64,000 nucleotides of DNA from Marinobacter sp. (GCA_030457765.1 JAKDUK010000001.1:62001-126000), one strand, 5' to 3'. Positions 27,354-37,708 are shown, counted from the first letter of the stretch. Notes: generated by a model from the letters alone, not told the origin. Program-made: numbers and translations.

Positions 27354-30300
27354 TCAGGCAATATCTGCCACGACACGTACTTTTACCGGTAAGCCCTGCC
27401 GAATGGCGGCGCCACTAACGTTCTCAAGCCAAGTGGCTGTGCCGTCTTTACGGGTGGGGTCCGAAAAGCCCAAATCGTTGATGTTCACGCCGGCAGACAA
27501 GTACGGATTGCCTGCACGCTCCTTGCCATCAATGATGTGACTGGCGGCACCCAACTCACGGTGGCCATAGCCGTGCTCGATGCCAAGCGCACCCTCGTGC
27601 ACGTTGTCGCCTACCAGCGCCAGAGCCAGCACCTTGCCCCCCGGGCTTTCAATGCTGATGGTATCGCCATGGCTCACCCCGAACTTTTTGGCGTCGTTAT
27701 GATGCAAGAGTACTGGGTTGTACGGCTTGATCATGCGCAGCCGCTCAAGGCCGATGGCGTAAGAGTTCATCAGGTTCGATTTGAAAGAGAATGCCAGCAG
27801 CGGCCATTCTTCTTCCGAGTAGTGCTCCCTCAACAGTGAGCCGTCCCAGAATCGAGGCGCATGATGAGTGGGCGTACCCACATGGCGCTTGCCACTGTAG
27901 CTATCGATGGTGGTGCCCACCTGCTCGTTATAGACACACAATGGACGCGTCCAGGTGTGGCCAAGTTTTTCGCCATCATAAGCCTTTTCCATAGTTTCGA
28001 ACCGGCCACCACGGGAGTATAGATGCGCAACCGGGCCGGCTTCCTCTGCACTCACCGTGCTTTTGATCCGGTCCATCAATGGCTCAATGCCACTGGCAGT
28101 GATGTCTTCTTCTGTTGCATCCGCCAGCGGCTTGCTTGCCATAGCAATATTTGCGGCCGCCCGAAGGTAGAAGTCTTCTGCACGATTCAAGCCATGCATT
28201 TTGCCATCGGCACCTTTAATGACGTTGTCACCAAAGCCTGGCAGTTCGAGGCGTTTGCCCAATTCGATAAAGAAACTGTCCATACTCACCGGTTCACCAG
28301 CAGCGGTTTTTGCCTGACGCGGCTCCACAACTGGCCAGCAGGCGGTGGTCATTTTGGTAAGCGTGCCACTCCAGGCGCCAGTAAAGCCCCAGACTTCATA
28401 CATCACAGAGTCGGGCACAATGTAGTCGGCAAACCGGTTGGTTTCGTTAATAAAACCATCTACCGCTACATACAGACCAATATTTTGCGGGTCCTTCAGC
28501 TTGTCTTCAAACAAGGCACTTAAACCAGCCTGACCATACATCGGGTTCGCCATCACCCCGATCATTGCCTTGATTTTGTATGGGTATCCGTCAAGACCGG
28601 AGAGCAAGTGCTCAGTCAGAATCGGTGGCGCGAGCTTGCGCCAAGGCGCGGAGGCCGGGTATGGCGATTCTCCGGCGGCAACATGACGCTTGTACTCACT
28701 GGTTTTCTCATACGGGAATTTGGAGCGCGAGAGAAACACACCTTTGGGGCCGATTTTCCCCGGGAAGTTGGCAAGGTCGTAACGCGGACCTGCGCCCATA
28801 CCGTTGAACTTGCCACCGCCTTTAGCAACACCGCCCTTATGGTTGAAACTGCCAGCCAGCAAGTTGAGCATATTGATGCCATACGCAGCATAAAAGCCCG
28901 CACCTGACATCATTCCACCATGTGTGTCGGCCGCAGCTTTGCGACCAAAGCTGGTGAAACGTTTTGCCAGCTTGCGAATAACATCGGCATGAATACCGCA
29001 AATGTCTGCATATTCTTCGATACTGAATTGCGTCGCTTCTTTGCGCAGTTTGAACAGCGAACTGCGCACGGTTACCAGGCCTTCGCCGGTTTCTACTGTG
29101 CGCTCAATAAAAAGCTGAGCACGTTTGGCGGCTTCTGCGCTGACTAACTGTCCTTCACTGTTAACCACTACCGGGTGATCCTCATCGGCTCCGGCTTCCG
29201 CCTGGCCAATATCACTCAAGCGCAGGAAATGACCGGCACGAGGATGGTTGTCGTCCTCAATAACCAGGTGCGTGGCGTTGGAATGGCCGGCTTCCCCGGC
29301 GCTTTCAGCCGCCAGATTACCCGGCAACCCAAGAAAATCTTTGGCGTAGGCTTCGTTCACCAGCATCCATCGAATCAACGCCATCGCAAGCGCAGTGTCT
29401 GTACCCGGCAAAATGGAGATCCAGCGGTTACGATCACCAGCAGAGTGTGAGGCTGCAGCGGTCAGTGCCGGGTCAACCAGCACATACTCCATGTCACCAG
29501 TGGTACGCGCCTGTGCCAACATACGCCCCCCTCGTTTGAAGGGGTTGCCCGCTTGACTGGGTGCGGTGCCAATAAACAATGCAAACTTCACGTTGGCGTA
29601 GTCTGGCTTCACGTGGGCGAATTTGCCCATATCATTCATCAACGCGCCGGACCCCATACGGAAGGCCAAGCCACAATAAGCGCCGTGGTGCCCATAGTTA
29701 CGGGTGCCAAAAGCGTTAAAAGCAAAACGCTTGAGCAGCGCGGAGCGGCCGTAATCGGTTGCCTCCATCATCAGCAACTGGTTGGCTTTGGGCCCATATT
29801 CCGGGTTGTCCGGGTCCAGCGGTGTTTTTACATCGCGAATAGAACGCAAACCTTCAACCTGCCCTTCACCAAACAAATCGCCACCAGCAACAATTTCGTC
29901 CAGCAGCTGCTCAAAGGGAACGCTCTCCCATTGATTACTACCGCGAGGCCCTGTCCGCTTCAGGCAATTGGTCACACGCTGATCACTTGTTAACTGAGCC
30001 ATAGCCGCATTACCACGGGCACAAGCTGTAGATCGGTTCAGCTGGCCCTGGTCTTTGAAACTACTCATACGCTGAAAGGCTTCCAGCACTGGCGTGTTCT
30101 CATCCAGATGCTCATCAGCAGACAACGGGTGGTATGGGTTACCCGATACCCGCAGCACTTTGTCTTCATTTTTATCAATCCGTACACGCACACCGCATTT
30201 GGTGGTGCAGCCATAGCAAACTGTAAACGCAATACGTTGATCCGGGTTGAGCGCCACTTCGCCAGTTTGCGGGTTAACCGTGTATTCTGGCGCTAAGCTG

Positions 30301-30455
30301 TTGCCGTGCAGCCTGTCTGCAGTGGCTTTGCCGGAGGTTCCATTGACCAGGCCTTTGCCCATTTTTTCCAGCGGGCCGTAGTAGCCAGCTGCGAAGGTTG
30401 CAGCACCGCCAGCGGCGGCTGCCCCCTTAAGGAAATTACGACGATTCTTGTCCAT
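27354..30455 (-). CDS. ttrA: Tetrathionate reductase-type molybdopterin subunit A
   Basis: A 1033-residue, Tat-exported (RRNFLKG at 5-11) molybdopterin-guanine-dinucleotide oxidoreductase. An N-terminal 4Fe-4S cluster is bound by C80, C83, C87 and C145. The catalytic region includes NYGHHGAYCGLAFRMGSGAL, where the cysteine is the probable Mo ligand, and the C-terminal domain binds cofactor. The overall pattern is that of TtrA. Closely related enzymes reduce selenate or arsenate, so the substrate is likely but not certainly tetrathionate. It is the last gene of ttrB-ttrC-ttrA, a set that respires an external acceptor with electrons from the quinol pool. Confidence 0.85.
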   Translation of the reverse strand: MDKNRRNFLKGAAAAGGAATFAAGYYGPLEKMGKGLVNGTSGKATADRLHGNSLAPEYTVNPQTGEVALNPDQRIAFTVCYGCTTKCGVRVRIDKNEDKVLRVSGNPYHPLSADEHLDENTPVLEAFQRMSSFKDQGQLNRSTACARGNAAMAQLTSDQRVTNCLKRTGPRGSNQWESVPFEQLLDEIVAGGDLFGEGQVEGLRSIRDVKTPLDPDNPEYGPKANQLLMMEATDYGRSALLKRFAFNAFGTRNYGHHGAYCGLAFRMGSGALMNDMGKFAHVKPDYANVKFALFIGTAPSQAGNPFKRGGRMLAQARTTGDMEYVLVDPALTAAASHSAGDRNRWISILPGTDTALAMALIRWMLVNEAYAKDFLGLPGNLAAESAGEAGHSNATHLVIEDDNHPRAGHFLRLSDIGQAEAGADEDHPVVVNSEGQLVSAEAAKRAQLFIERTVETGEGLVTVRSSLFKLRKEATQFSIEEYADICGIHADVIRKLAKRFTSFGRKAAADTHGGMMSGAGFYAAYGINMLNLLAGSFNHKGGVAKGGGKFNGMGAGPRYDLANFPGKIGPKGVFLSRSKFPYEKTSEYKRHVAAGESPYPASAPWRKLAPPILTEHLLSGLDGYPYKIKAMIGVMANPMYGQAGLSALFEDKLKDPQNIGLYVAVDGFINETNRFADYIVPDSVMYEVWGFTGAWSGTLTKMTTACWPVVEPRQAKTAAGEPVSMDSFFIELGKRLELPGFGDNVIKGADGKMHGLNRAEDFYLRAAANIAMASKPLADATEEDITASGIEPLMDRIKSTVSAEEAGPVAHLYSRGGRFETMEKAYDGEKLGHTWTRPLCVYNEQVGTTIDSYSGKRHVGTPTHHAPRFWDGSLLREHYSEEEWPLLAFSFKSNLMNSYAIGLERLRMIKPYNPVLLHHNDAKKFGVSHGDTISIESPGGKVLALALVGDNVHEGALGIEHGYGHRELGAASHIIDGKERAGNPYLSAGVNINDLGFSDPTRKDGTATWLENVSGAAIRQGLPVKVRVVADIA

Positions 30456-30478
30456 TGCTTATACTCCGAAGACGTGAA

Positions 30479-31585
30479 TCAGTGGGTGCTTGCCTGGAGG
30501 CCTTTCTTCCAAGGCACCAGAATGTCGATAATCAGCAGCGCGGCCAGCCAGAGCCCGAAGGTTCCGATAATGCCCAGCAACCCGCTGGAGCCGGCTTCAA
30601 TAGCGTAGTGGTAATACCCAGCGGTGTTTTTGGCCACGGTTTGCACTTCCATCAGCACCATCCAGCGGAAGGTCCAGCCGATGTGTACCGCCAGCAGGCC
30701 TGCAATCCAGGAGCGGCCCAGCCAGCTTGGTCGCCGCAACATAACGATGGCGCAAAGCGCAAGCGCAATACCCACGAGCAGTCCGTAAATGGCTACGGCA
30801 CGCCACTCGGGGTTTCGCTGAAGCGATGCAAACGCCGCTTCAACCGACGGGCTAAAGCCGGTAATACCTTCAGAAATCCAAAGGGCTGCAACCAGCGCCG
30901 CCAGAATCATGGTTACAAAGATAACCTTCAGGCCTTGCTCGTTAACTTCTTCATCGTTGCCTGTCATCAGGCGGTTGATCAGAATCACCAGCCCAGAAGC
31001 CGCAACCAGGCCAGTCAGTACGAACATAACGGGTAGCCAATGGGTGTCCCAGAGTGGGCGGGCTTTCACAATGGCCACTTCTGCGCCGGTATAAACCATG
31101 ATGCCAAACGAAAACAGCAGCGCTCCCAGGCCGGCCACCACCAGCATCCAGCGGGGTGCGTGCCATTGCCCCAGGCTGATCCAGCCAGACAGCTTCGCTA
31201 TCCAGCCCTCTCCCTGTGCCTGTTCTTGCATGGCTGGGCGCCAGGCTAACCAGGCGTAGGCTACTACCAGCATCAGATACACAGGTAGCATCAAGCTACC
31301 GATAGACATCCACGACCAGGGCGTGAGATTGGCGTAGAAGTGCCAGAACCGCAGTGGCTGGTGTAAGTCCGCCAGCAAGGCCACCGGCCCTACCAGTGTG
31401 CAGCTCACGGTGACCAGCAGCGCGACTTTCGCCAGGGACTCATAATTCTTTTTACCAAACAGCAGCCCCGGCACGGTCAAGAGCAATGCGGAGTAGGAGA
31501 CGGCAATCAGGAAAAAATACTGTACCGCCCATGGATACCAGGCAATTCCGTAGCGAGGTGCAAGAACCTCAATGACCGAATTCAT
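30479..31585 (-). CDS. ttrC: NrfD/PsrC-like membrane anchor subunit
   Basis: A 368-residue integral membrane protein with about nine helices of the NrfD/PsrC family, which oxidises menaquinol or ubiquinol and passes electrons to the 4Fe-4S subunit. The start at 31585 (MNSVIEVLAPRYGIAWYPWA) is chosen because it has GGAGATTGG before it and overlaps ttrB by 17 bases. An ATG at 31663 would overlap ttrB by 95 bases. The gene ends 23 bases before ttrA. Confidence 0.87.
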   Translation of the reverse strand: MNSVIEVLAPRYGIAWYPWAVQYFFLIAVSYSALLLTVPGLLFGKKNYESLAKVALLVTVSCTLVGPVALLADLHQPLRFWHFYANLTPWSWMSIGSLMLPVYLMLVVAYAWLAWRPAMQEQAQGEGWIAKLSGWISLGQWHAPRWMLVVAGLGALLFSFGIMVYTGAEVAIVKARPLWDTHWLPVMFVLTGLVAASGLVILINRLMTGNDEEVNEQGLKVIFVTMILAALVAALWISEGITGFSPSVEAAFASLQRNPEWRAVAIYGLLVGIALALCAIVMLRRPSWLGRSWIAGLLAVHIGWTFRWMVLMEVQTVAKNTAGYYHYAIEAGSSGLLGIIGTFGLWLAALLIIDILVPWKKGLQASTH

Positions 31586-32345
31586 AGCCAATCTCCTCAC
31601 CTTGTTGATCCCGTACATCCCAGATAGCGGGTTTGGCATCTGGCCGTGACACGAAGCGTTCATCCATACCCAGATAAAACACGTGCGGGGATGTTCCCAT
31701 TTCCGGTTTGAGCACCATCAATTCGTTGTAGTGCTCTTTCATCATGCGGCTGATCTGGCTGTCCGGATCGCGGATATCGCCAATAATCCGGGCACCTCCC
31801 ACGCAGGACTCCACACACGCCGGCAGCAAGCCAACATCCAGACGATGCGCGCAGAATGTGCACTTGTCGGCTGTTTGAGTGTGTTCGTTAATAAACCGCG
31901 CATCGTACGGGCAGGCCTGCACGCAGTAGGCGCAGCCAACACAGGCTTCGTTATCCACCACCACAATGCCATCCTGGCGCTGGAACGTAGCCTGTACCGG
32001 GCACACGGGCACGCAAGGCGGGTTTTCGCAGTGGTTGCACAAGCGCGGCAGCATGAACGTGGCAACATCGCCGGTCTCCTCATGCTCAACCTCGTACTGG
32101 GACACAATGGTACGGAAACTGCCCAAAGGGGCTTCGTTCTCGATATGACAGGAGACTGTGCAAGCCTGACAGCCAATGCAGGCTCTCAAGTCGATCAGCA
32201 TGGCATAGCGTTTATCCGGGTCACCTTCCCTGCGTGGCGGTTGGTCGTTAATACCTGCAGACGCGATGCTGCTTAGCGGAACCAGAGCGGCCCCAGCTGT
32301 CAGTTTGGCAATCTGCCCTAGAAGAGCGCGGCGGATCTTATCCAT
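31569..32345 (-). CDS. ttrB: 4Fe-4S ferredoxin-type electron transfer subunit
   Basis: A 258-residue protein with a signal-like N-terminus (MDKIRRALLGQIAKLTAGAA) followed by the four-cluster arrangement of TtrB/NrfC proteins: CIGCQACTVSC, CNHCENPPCVPVC, CVGCAYCVQAC and CTFCAHR with a later cysteine. It carries electrons from the membrane anchor to the molybdenum subunit on the outer face. The start at 32345 has the RR pair near the N-terminus; an ATG 7 codons upstream is possible. First gene of the operon. Confidence 0.87.
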   Translation of the reverse strand: MDKIRRALLGQIAKLTAGAALVPLSSIASAGINDQPPRREGDPDKRYAMLIDLRACIGCQACTVSCHIENEAPLGSFRTIVSQYEVEHEETGDVATFMLPRLCNHCENPPCVPVCPVQATFQRQDGIVVVDNEACVGCAYCVQACPYDARFINEHTQTADKCTFCAHRLDVGLLPACVESCVGGARIIGDIRDPDSQISRMMKEHYNELMVLKPEMGTSPHVFYLGMDERFVSRPDAKPAIWDVRDQQGEEIGYEFGH

Positions 32346-32423
32346 GGTTAATACATCCAATTGCACTGGAGGTTAATTAATGAGGTAACTAACAAAAGTC
32401 TATCAGGGAGGTTTTTGTGAAAC

Positions 32424-32437
32424 TTGACAGTGGTCAA
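32424..32437 (-). promoter_or_regulatory. FNR/DNR-type palindrome in the ttr promoter
   Basis: On the minus strand TTGAC-CACT-GTCAA is a perfect dyad with the TTGAy-N4-rTCAA layout recognised by FNR/ANR/DNR regulators. Its centre is about 85 bases before the ttrB ATG. A TGATAG sequence at 32405-32400 could be the -10 element, which would place the dyad close to -40, the classical activating position. Anaerobic control fits an alternative-acceptor reductase. Confidence 0.6.
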
Positions 32438-32512
32438 TTGGATGACGATAGGTGGTAGGGGTATTCCCGCATTTTGGGGAGAAAGGGATAAAGGCACGAG
32501 CACAAAGCAAAA

Positions 32513-32545
32513 CGCCTCAGGCTGTGAGGTTCACAAACTGAGGCG
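32513..32545 (-). terminator. Intrinsic terminator of the tRNA-Arg genes
   Basis: CGCCTCAG (32513-32520) and CTGAGGCG (32538-32545) form an 8-base stem extended inside by TGTGA/TCACA around a GGT loop. Read on the minus strand it is followed by TTTTGCTTT. It lies 14 bases past the CCA end of the first tRNA-Arg copy. Confidence 0.85.
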
Positions 32546-32559
32546 CTTTGGTTTTAATA

Positions 32560-32636
32560 TGGCGCGGCTGGGAGGATTCGAACCTCCGACCGCTCGGTTC
32601 GTAGCCGAGTACTCTATCCAGCTGAGCTACAGCCGC
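32560..32636 (-). tRNA. tRNA-Arg (anticodon ACG), copy 2
   Basis: A 77-base cloverleaf with acceptor GCGGCTG pairing CAGCCGC, a D arm with GCTCAGCTGG, an anticodon loop read as ACG, the T arm GGAGGTTCGAATCCTCC, discriminator G and an encoded CCA. ACG becomes ICG after TadA editing and reads CGU, CGC and CGA. It is identical in sequence to the copy at 32844-32920 and lies downstream of it. Confidence 0.96.
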
Positions 32637-32685
32637 CAATCGATTATCCCCACATATGGCGTTTTTCCTTATGGGAGGATTATTC

Positions 32686-32779
32686 GGGCCTTTGGCCCTT
32701 ACCCTTTCGGGGCCGCCGTCGCTTCGCTCTGGCGTTCCTCAGCACACTTTGTGTGCTTCGGTCGAACCTCTTTCGGTTC
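32686..32779. repeat. Series of small hairpins between the two tRNA-Arg genes
   Basis: At least four short palindromes follow each other: GGGCC-TTT-GGCCC (32686-32698), CCC-TTTC-GGG (32702-32711), AGCACAC-TTT-GTGTGCT (32741-32757) and GAACC-TCTTTC-GGTTC (32764-32779). A weaker CGCC/GGCG pair lies between them. Loops are T-rich on this strand. After the last one comes GGTTCAAATCC, which matches a tRNA T-arm B-box on the plus strand. I do not recognise a named element. Confidence 0.5.
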
Positions 32780-32843
32780 AAATCCTGTCTGACTTATGTG
32801 ACTGACTCTAACGCCGGGTTCACATGACATCCGTTTATAAAAG

Positions 32844-32920
32844 TGGCGCGGCTGGGAGGATTCGAACCTCCGACCGCTCGGTTCGTAGCCGAGTACTCTA
32901 TCCAGCTGAGCTACAGCCGC
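32844..32920 (-). tRNA. tRNA-Arg (anticodon ACG), copy 1
   Basis: The same 77-base tRNA as at 32560-32636, with encoded CCA. It follows tRNA-Ser by 66 bases on the same strand, so the three genes probably form one transcript. The two copies are identical but their flanks are not, which suggests maintenance by gene conversion or a duplication limited to the tRNA. Confidence 0.96.
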
Positions 32921-32984
32921 GCATTGATCACTTAATATTGGTTGCTTGCTACTTCAACCTGTTCTGCCTTTCTTATTAAAAAGA

Positions 32985-33076
<92 letters not shown>

Positions 33077-33159
33077 TTGAGAACGGGGCGTATACTACCA
33101 CAATGTTTCGGTTTTCATAGGGGTAAGACGATTTTTTTAATAGTCGTTTCACGCACGCA

Positions 33160-33197
33160 TAAAAAAACCGCCCGGGTTTCCCCTGAACGGCCTTTTA
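33160..33197 (-). terminator. Intrinsic terminator after csrA
   Basis: Read on the minus strand, an imperfect GC-rich hairpin (GGCCGTTCAGGGG with loop AAA and CCCGGGCGG) is followed by TTTTTTT. It starts 9 bases beyond the csrA stop. It separates csrA from the tRNA genes downstream. Confidence 0.7.
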
Positions 33198-33205
33198 TTC
33201 TCGGC

Positions 33206-33403
33206 TCAGCTATTGCCGGGCTCGGGCTCATCCACATTTTTTTCGGACTGAATGCGCTGGTAAATCTCTTCTCTGTGAACGGCAACTTCTTTAGGCGCAT
33301 TCACGCCAATCCGCACCTGATTTCCCTTTACTCCTAAAACGGTGACTGTAATTTCATCACCGACCATCAACGTTTCGCCAACACGGCGAGTTAGAATCAA
33401 CAT
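33206..33403 (-). CDS. csrA: Carbon storage regulator CsrA (RsmA)
   Basis: A 65-residue RNA-binding global regulator. It starts [20 protein letters not shown] and contains the RNA-contact residues of the family (R44-type [10 protein letters not shown] segment, here [11 protein letters not shown]). It binds GGA motifs in mRNA leaders and controls carbon storage, motility and biofilm. The C-terminal tail [12 protein letters not shown] is the variable part. Its place between lysC and tRNA-Ser is the conserved one. Confidence 0.97.
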   Translation of the reverse strand: MLILTRRVGETLMVGDEITVTVLGVKGNQVRIGVNAPKEVAVHREEIYQRIQSEKNVDEPEPGNS

Positions 33404-33590
33404 ATTCCTTACTCCCTATCCAGAGCTACCTGTTCCGACAAGTAATGGTTTGATTAGTTTCCATCTTTATAATGAGATCACTGGCCAACCAAAACCCGCA
33501 TATTCCCTTATACGATCCTATGCAGATACAAGGTCAGAAAATAAATCTCTTTTTTTGACTGCCTTTCAACAAGGCACGCTGGCATCCAAG

Positions 33591-34829
33591 TTATAGCGTT
33601 TCTTCTACCGCAGGCTTGTCGAGCTCAAACACACTGTGCAGGGCGCGAACCGCAAGCTCAAGATATTTCTCATCAATAACGACAGAAATCTTGATTTCTG
33701 ATGTGGCAATCATTTGTATATTAATACCTTCAGCCGAGAGCGCTTCAAACATCTTAGTCGCCACCCCGGCGTGAGAACGCATACCAACACCGACAATACT
33801 AACCTTGGCAATCTTGGTGTCGCCACTAACGCCCCTGGCTCCCAACTCATCAGACACTCGCTGGAGCACTTCCTGGGCGCGCTTAAAATCGGTGCGGTGA
33901 ACAGTGAAGGTAAACGCTGTTCGGTTATCCTCGCCAACGTTTTGGACAATCATGTCCACACCAATATTGGCATCACTTACCGGCTTCAGAATCCGTAATG
34001 CACTGCCAGGGGTGTCGGGCACCCCGGAGATCGTAACTTTGGCTTCATCGCGATTAAAAGCGATGCCGGAGACAACCGGTTGTTCCATGGCGACATTATC
34101 CTCAGTGGTTATAAGAGTACCCTCACCTTCCTGAAAGCTGGAGAGAACCCTTAACGGAACACTATATTTTCCTGCAAATTCTACGGCACGAATCTGGAGC
34201 ACTTTGGAACCCAGGCTCGCCATTTCCATCATTTCTTCAAATGTAATCCGCTCCAGACGACGGGCACTGTCCACCACTCTCGGGTCTGTAGTGTAAACGC
34301 CGTCTACATCAGTATAAATCTGACACTCATCTGCCTTAAGCGTAGCTGCCAGAGCGACCGCCGTGGTATCAGACCCGCCCCGGCCCAGCGTCGTAATATT
34401 GCCATTTTCATCAACGCCTTGGAATCCGGCAACCACCACAACGCGACCCGCATTCAGATCCGCACGCATGCGCTGCCCGTCGATATGTTTGATACGCGCT
34501 TTGGAATGCATGTTATCGGTGAGTATGCGCACTTGCGAGCCAGTGTAAGAGCGAGCCTCGCAACCTCGTTTCTGCAAGGCCATAGACAGAAGAGACATGG
34601 TTACCTGTTCTCCGGTAGAGACCAAAACGTCCATCTCACGGGGAACAGGCTCCTCCATGATATTGCCGGCCAGCCCAATTAACCGATTGGTTTCGCCGCT
34701 CATGGCAGAAACGACCACCACCACATCATGGCCTGCATCGCGGAAGCCACACACTTTCTCAGCTACTGCTTCTATGCGCTCGGTTGTACCTACCGAGGTG
34801 CCACCAAATTTCTGAACAAACAGAGCCAT
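33591..34829 (-). CDS. lysC: Aspartate kinase (monofunctional, lysine-sensitive type)
   Basis: A 412-residue enzyme that phosphorylates aspartate in the first step of lysine, threonine and methionine synthesis. The kinase domain starts MALFVQKFGGTSVGTTERIE and includes GRGGSDTTAVALAA. Two C-terminal ACT domains (about 265-405) provide feedback control. The start at 34829 is fixed by the conserved N-terminus; 12 in-frame codons upstream are not typical. It lies 108 bases after alaS, with room for a separate promoter. Confidence 0.95.
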   Translation of the reverse strand: MALFVQKFGGTSVGTTERIEAVAEKVCGFRDAGHDVVVVVSAMSGETNRLIGLAGNIMEEPVPREMDVLVSTGEQVTMSLLSMALQKRGCEARSYTGSQVRILTDNMHSKARIKHIDGQRMRADLNAGRVVVVAGFQGVDENGNITTLGRGGSDTTAVALAATLKADECQIYTDVDGVYTTDPRVVDSARRLERITFEEMMEMASLGSKVLQIRAVEFAGKYSVPLRVLSSFQEGEGTLITTEDNVAMEQPVVSGIAFNRDEAKVTISGVPDTPGSALRILKPVSDANIGVDMIVQNVGEDNRTAFTFTVHRTDFKRAQEVLQRVSDELGARGVSGDTKIAKVSIVGVGMRSHAGVATKMFEALSAEGINIQMIATSEIKISVVIDEKYLELAVRALHSVFELDKPAVEETL

Positions 34830-34937
34830 TGTCTTTCCAGTATCCGAATCAGGGACCCATGGCAAAGCGGAACGCTTTGCCCGTCATAAAAAAACGGCAG
34901 GAATTATAAACCCCGGCCACTATAGAAAAACAGTTGC

Positions 34938-37568
34938 TTAGACAATATTTTTCTCGACCCACTCGGGCACGCCAGCCAGCGCACCAGCAAGCTTTGAAGG
35001 GTCGTTTCCACCACCCTGAGCCATGTCGGGACGCCCGCCGCCTTTGCCGTCAACCAAAGAAGCCAAATGCTTCATCAGATCCCCTGCTTTGATGCGACCT
35101 GTGACAGATTTGCTCACCCCCGCGACAAGGGTTACTTTTCCGGCCTCAACACTGGCCAGAACAACCACACCCTCACCCAACTTGTTTTTGAGCTGATCAG
35201 TCGTTTCCATAAGTGTCTTGCGATCTGCACCCTCAAGCGCAGACGCAACGACCTTCAGGCCGGCTATCTCTACCGCAGAGTCTGCCAGGTCGTTCCCGGC
35301 AGAGCTGGCCAATTTTGCCTTCAAGGCGTCAACATCCTTCTCAAGCTGCCGATTGCGTTCAACGGTTTGCTGCACTTTATCAACAATCGTTTCCCGGCTG
35401 CCTTTTACCAAGCGGGCGGCTTCACGCAAAGTACGCTCAGTTTCATCTACCCACTCAAGCGCCCCCAAACCAGTCACGGCTTCGATGCGGCGAACGCCAG
35501 AAGAAATACCCGTTTCTGAGGTGACTCGAAGCAGCCCGATATCACCGGTGCGCGCCACGTGAGTGCCGCCGCACAGCTCCACAGAGTAGCTGTCTGTGCC
35601 CATGCTTAATACACGAACAACATCGCCGTATTTTTCACCGAACAAAGCGACTGCGCCTTTTTCCTGGGCTTGCTCCATATCTGTGATGTCGGTTTGCACC
35701 GCAGTGTTATCAAGAATCTGCTCGTTCACCTGGCGCTCAATCTCTTTCAGCTGTTCTGGTGTCACAGCCTCAAAGTGAGAGAAATCGAAGCGTAGCTTAT
35801 CGGGATCTACAAGCGACCCCTTCTGAGCAACATGCTCACCCAAAACCTTGCGCAACGCTGCATGTAACAGGTGGGTGGCGGAATGGTTGCAGCGGGTTTT
35901 GTCACGGCGCCCGTGGTCAATGCGCGCATCCACTTCTAAACCGGGAAAAAGCTCACCCTCAATAAGAGTGCCTACATGCAAATGGTTGTCCCCATCCTTA
36001 CGGGTATCCGTTACCTTAAAACGACCACCGCTCCACGTCAGTAACCCGGTATCGCCAACCTGACCACCAGATTCGGCATAAAACGGAGTGCGTTCCAGCA
36101 CCACAATCGCTTCATCGCCAGCTTCAGCCGTTTTCTGTTCGCCGTTCACCACCACAGCACGGATGCGCTCATGACCATCCACCTGATCGTAACCGGTGAA
36201 TTCGGTCTTGCCCTCAATACCCAGGCTGGCGGCATTGTAATCTATTCCGAATTTGCTGGCCGCCCTGGCCCGCTCACGCTGGGCTTCCATGGCTTGTTCG
36301 TAGCCTTCATAATCCAGCGTCAAGCCACGCTCACGGGCAATATCGTTGGTGAGGTCTACAGGGAAACCGTAGGTGTCGTACAAGGTAAAAATGGTGTTCC
36401 CTGGAATAATCTCGCCTTTCAGTTCAGCAATATCTTGCTCGAGGAGACGCAGGCCTTTATCCAGAGTTTTTACAAACTGCTCTTCTTCTTGCAGTAACAC
36501 TCGCTCGATCTGCTTACGACTGCTGACCAGTTGCGGAAAAGCGTCTCCCATCAATTCAACCAAAGCACCGGTTAATTTATAGAAAAACGGACCGGTAGCG
36601 CCCAGCTTATTACCGTGGCGAGCGGCACGGCGAATGATGCGACGCAGCACAAAACCACGACCTTCGTTAGACGGCATTACACCATCCGAAATCAGGAACG
36701 CGCAGGAGCGAATGTGATCTGCAACCACCCTCAGGCTGGCTTCCGTGGTTTTAGCACCGCCAAGCACCTCGGAGGCCGCTTTTAGCAGATCGTCAAAGAG
36801 GTCAATTTCATAGTTGCTATGCACTCCTTGCATAACGGCTGTAACCCGCTCCAAGCCCATACCTGTATCCACGGAAGGCTTTGGCAGGTTGAGCATCTCA
36901 CCATCGGCAGTGCGGTTGTACTGCATGAAAACCACGTTCCAGATCTCAATGTAGCGATCGCCGTCTTCTTCCGGGCTTCCAGGAGGGCCGCCGGCTACAT
37001 CCGGACCATGGTCGTAAAAAATTTCGGAGCATGGGCCACAAGGGCCGGTATCACCCATCTGCCAGAAGTTATCTGAGGCATAGCGAGCACCGCCGTTGTC
37101 TCCGATACGGATAATACGCTCCGCCGGCACCCCTACCTCTTTATTCCAGATGTCGTAGGCTTCGTCGTCGTCTGCGTAAACGGTTACCCACAGTTTTTCA
37201 GAGGGTAGGTTCAACCACTGTTCGCTCGTTAAGAAGGTCCACGCATAGTTGATCGCTTCACGCTTGAAATAGTCACCAAAGCTGAAATTGCCAAGCATTT
37301 CGAAGAACGTATGATGGCGCGCTGTGTAGCCCACGTTCTCCAAATCGTTATGCTTGCCGCCGGCTCGGACACATTTTTGGGTGGTGGTTGCGCGGCTGTA
37401 ATCGCGCAGCTCGCGGCCAAGAAACACGTCCTTGAACTGGTTCATTCCCGCATTGGTAAACAGCAGTGTCGGATCATCCGCTGGCACCAGCGAGCTGCTT
37501 GAAACAATGGAGTGGCCTTGCTGTTTAAAATAATCAAGAAATGCCTGTCGCAACTCTGCGGTTTTCAT
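34938..37568 (-). CDS. alaS: Alanyl-tRNA synthetase
   Basis: An 876-residue class II synthetase, the usual length. It starts [19 protein letters not shown] and has motif 2 region [19 protein letters not shown]. The editing domain zinc site includes [12 protein letters not shown] and [13 protein letters not shown], and a C-terminal DHHA1 domain with a glycine-rich [12 protein letters not shown] stretch follows. It charges tRNA-Ala and edits Ser and Gly mischarging. The upstream in-frame ATG at 37679 would add 37 atypical residues. Confidence 0.97.
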   Translation of the reverse strand: MKTAELRQAFLDYFKQQGHSIVSSSSLVPADDPTLLFTNAGMNQFKDVFLGRELRDYSRATTTQKCVRAGGKHNDLENVGYTARHHTFFEMLGNFSFGDYFKREAINYAWTFLTSEQWLNLPSEKLWVTVYADDDEAYDIWNKEVGVPAERIIRIGDNGGARYASDNFWQMGDTGPCGPCSEIFYDHGPDVAGGPPGSPEEDGDRYIEIWNVVFMQYNRTADGEMLNLPKPSVDTGMGLERVTAVMQGVHSNYEIDLFDDLLKAASEVLGGAKTTEASLRVVADHIRSCAFLISDGVMPSNEGRGFVLRRIIRRAARHGNKLGATGPFFYKLTGALVELMGDAFPQLVSSRKQIERVLLQEEEQFVKTLDKGLRLLEQDIAELKGEIIPGNTIFTLYDTYGFPVDLTNDIARERGLTLDYEGYEQAMEAQRERARAASKFGIDYNAASLGIEGKTEFTGYDQVDGHERIRAVVVNGEQKTAEAGDEAIVVLERTPFYAESGGQVGDTGLLTWSGGRFKVTDTRKDGDNHLHVGTLIEGELFPGLEVDARIDHGRRDKTRCNHSATHLLHAALRKVLGEHVAQKGSLVDPDKLRFDFSHFEAVTPEQLKEIERQVNEQILDNTAVQTDITDMEQAQEKGAVALFGEKYGDVVRVLSMGTDSYSVELCGGTHVARTGDIGLLRVTSETGISSGVRRIEAVTGLGALEWVDETERTLREAARLVKGSRETIVDKVQQTVERNRQLEKDVDALKAKLASSAGNDLADSAVEIAGLKVVASALEGADRKTLMETTDQLKNKLGEGVVVLASVEAGKVTLVAGVSKSVTGRIKAGDLMKHLASLVDGKGGGRPDMAQGGGNDPSKLAGALAGVPEWVEKNIV

Positions 37569-37708
37569 AGCCCTTTGATACCTTTCCATAAATCCCGCCG
37601 AAACCGGCCAGATTCGCGATTGAATACGAATACTTACATGCGTGTGCAAATCCGCTATTCTAGCACACGCCGAGTACATGAAAAACGTGAAACATCACAG
37701 GAGACACC

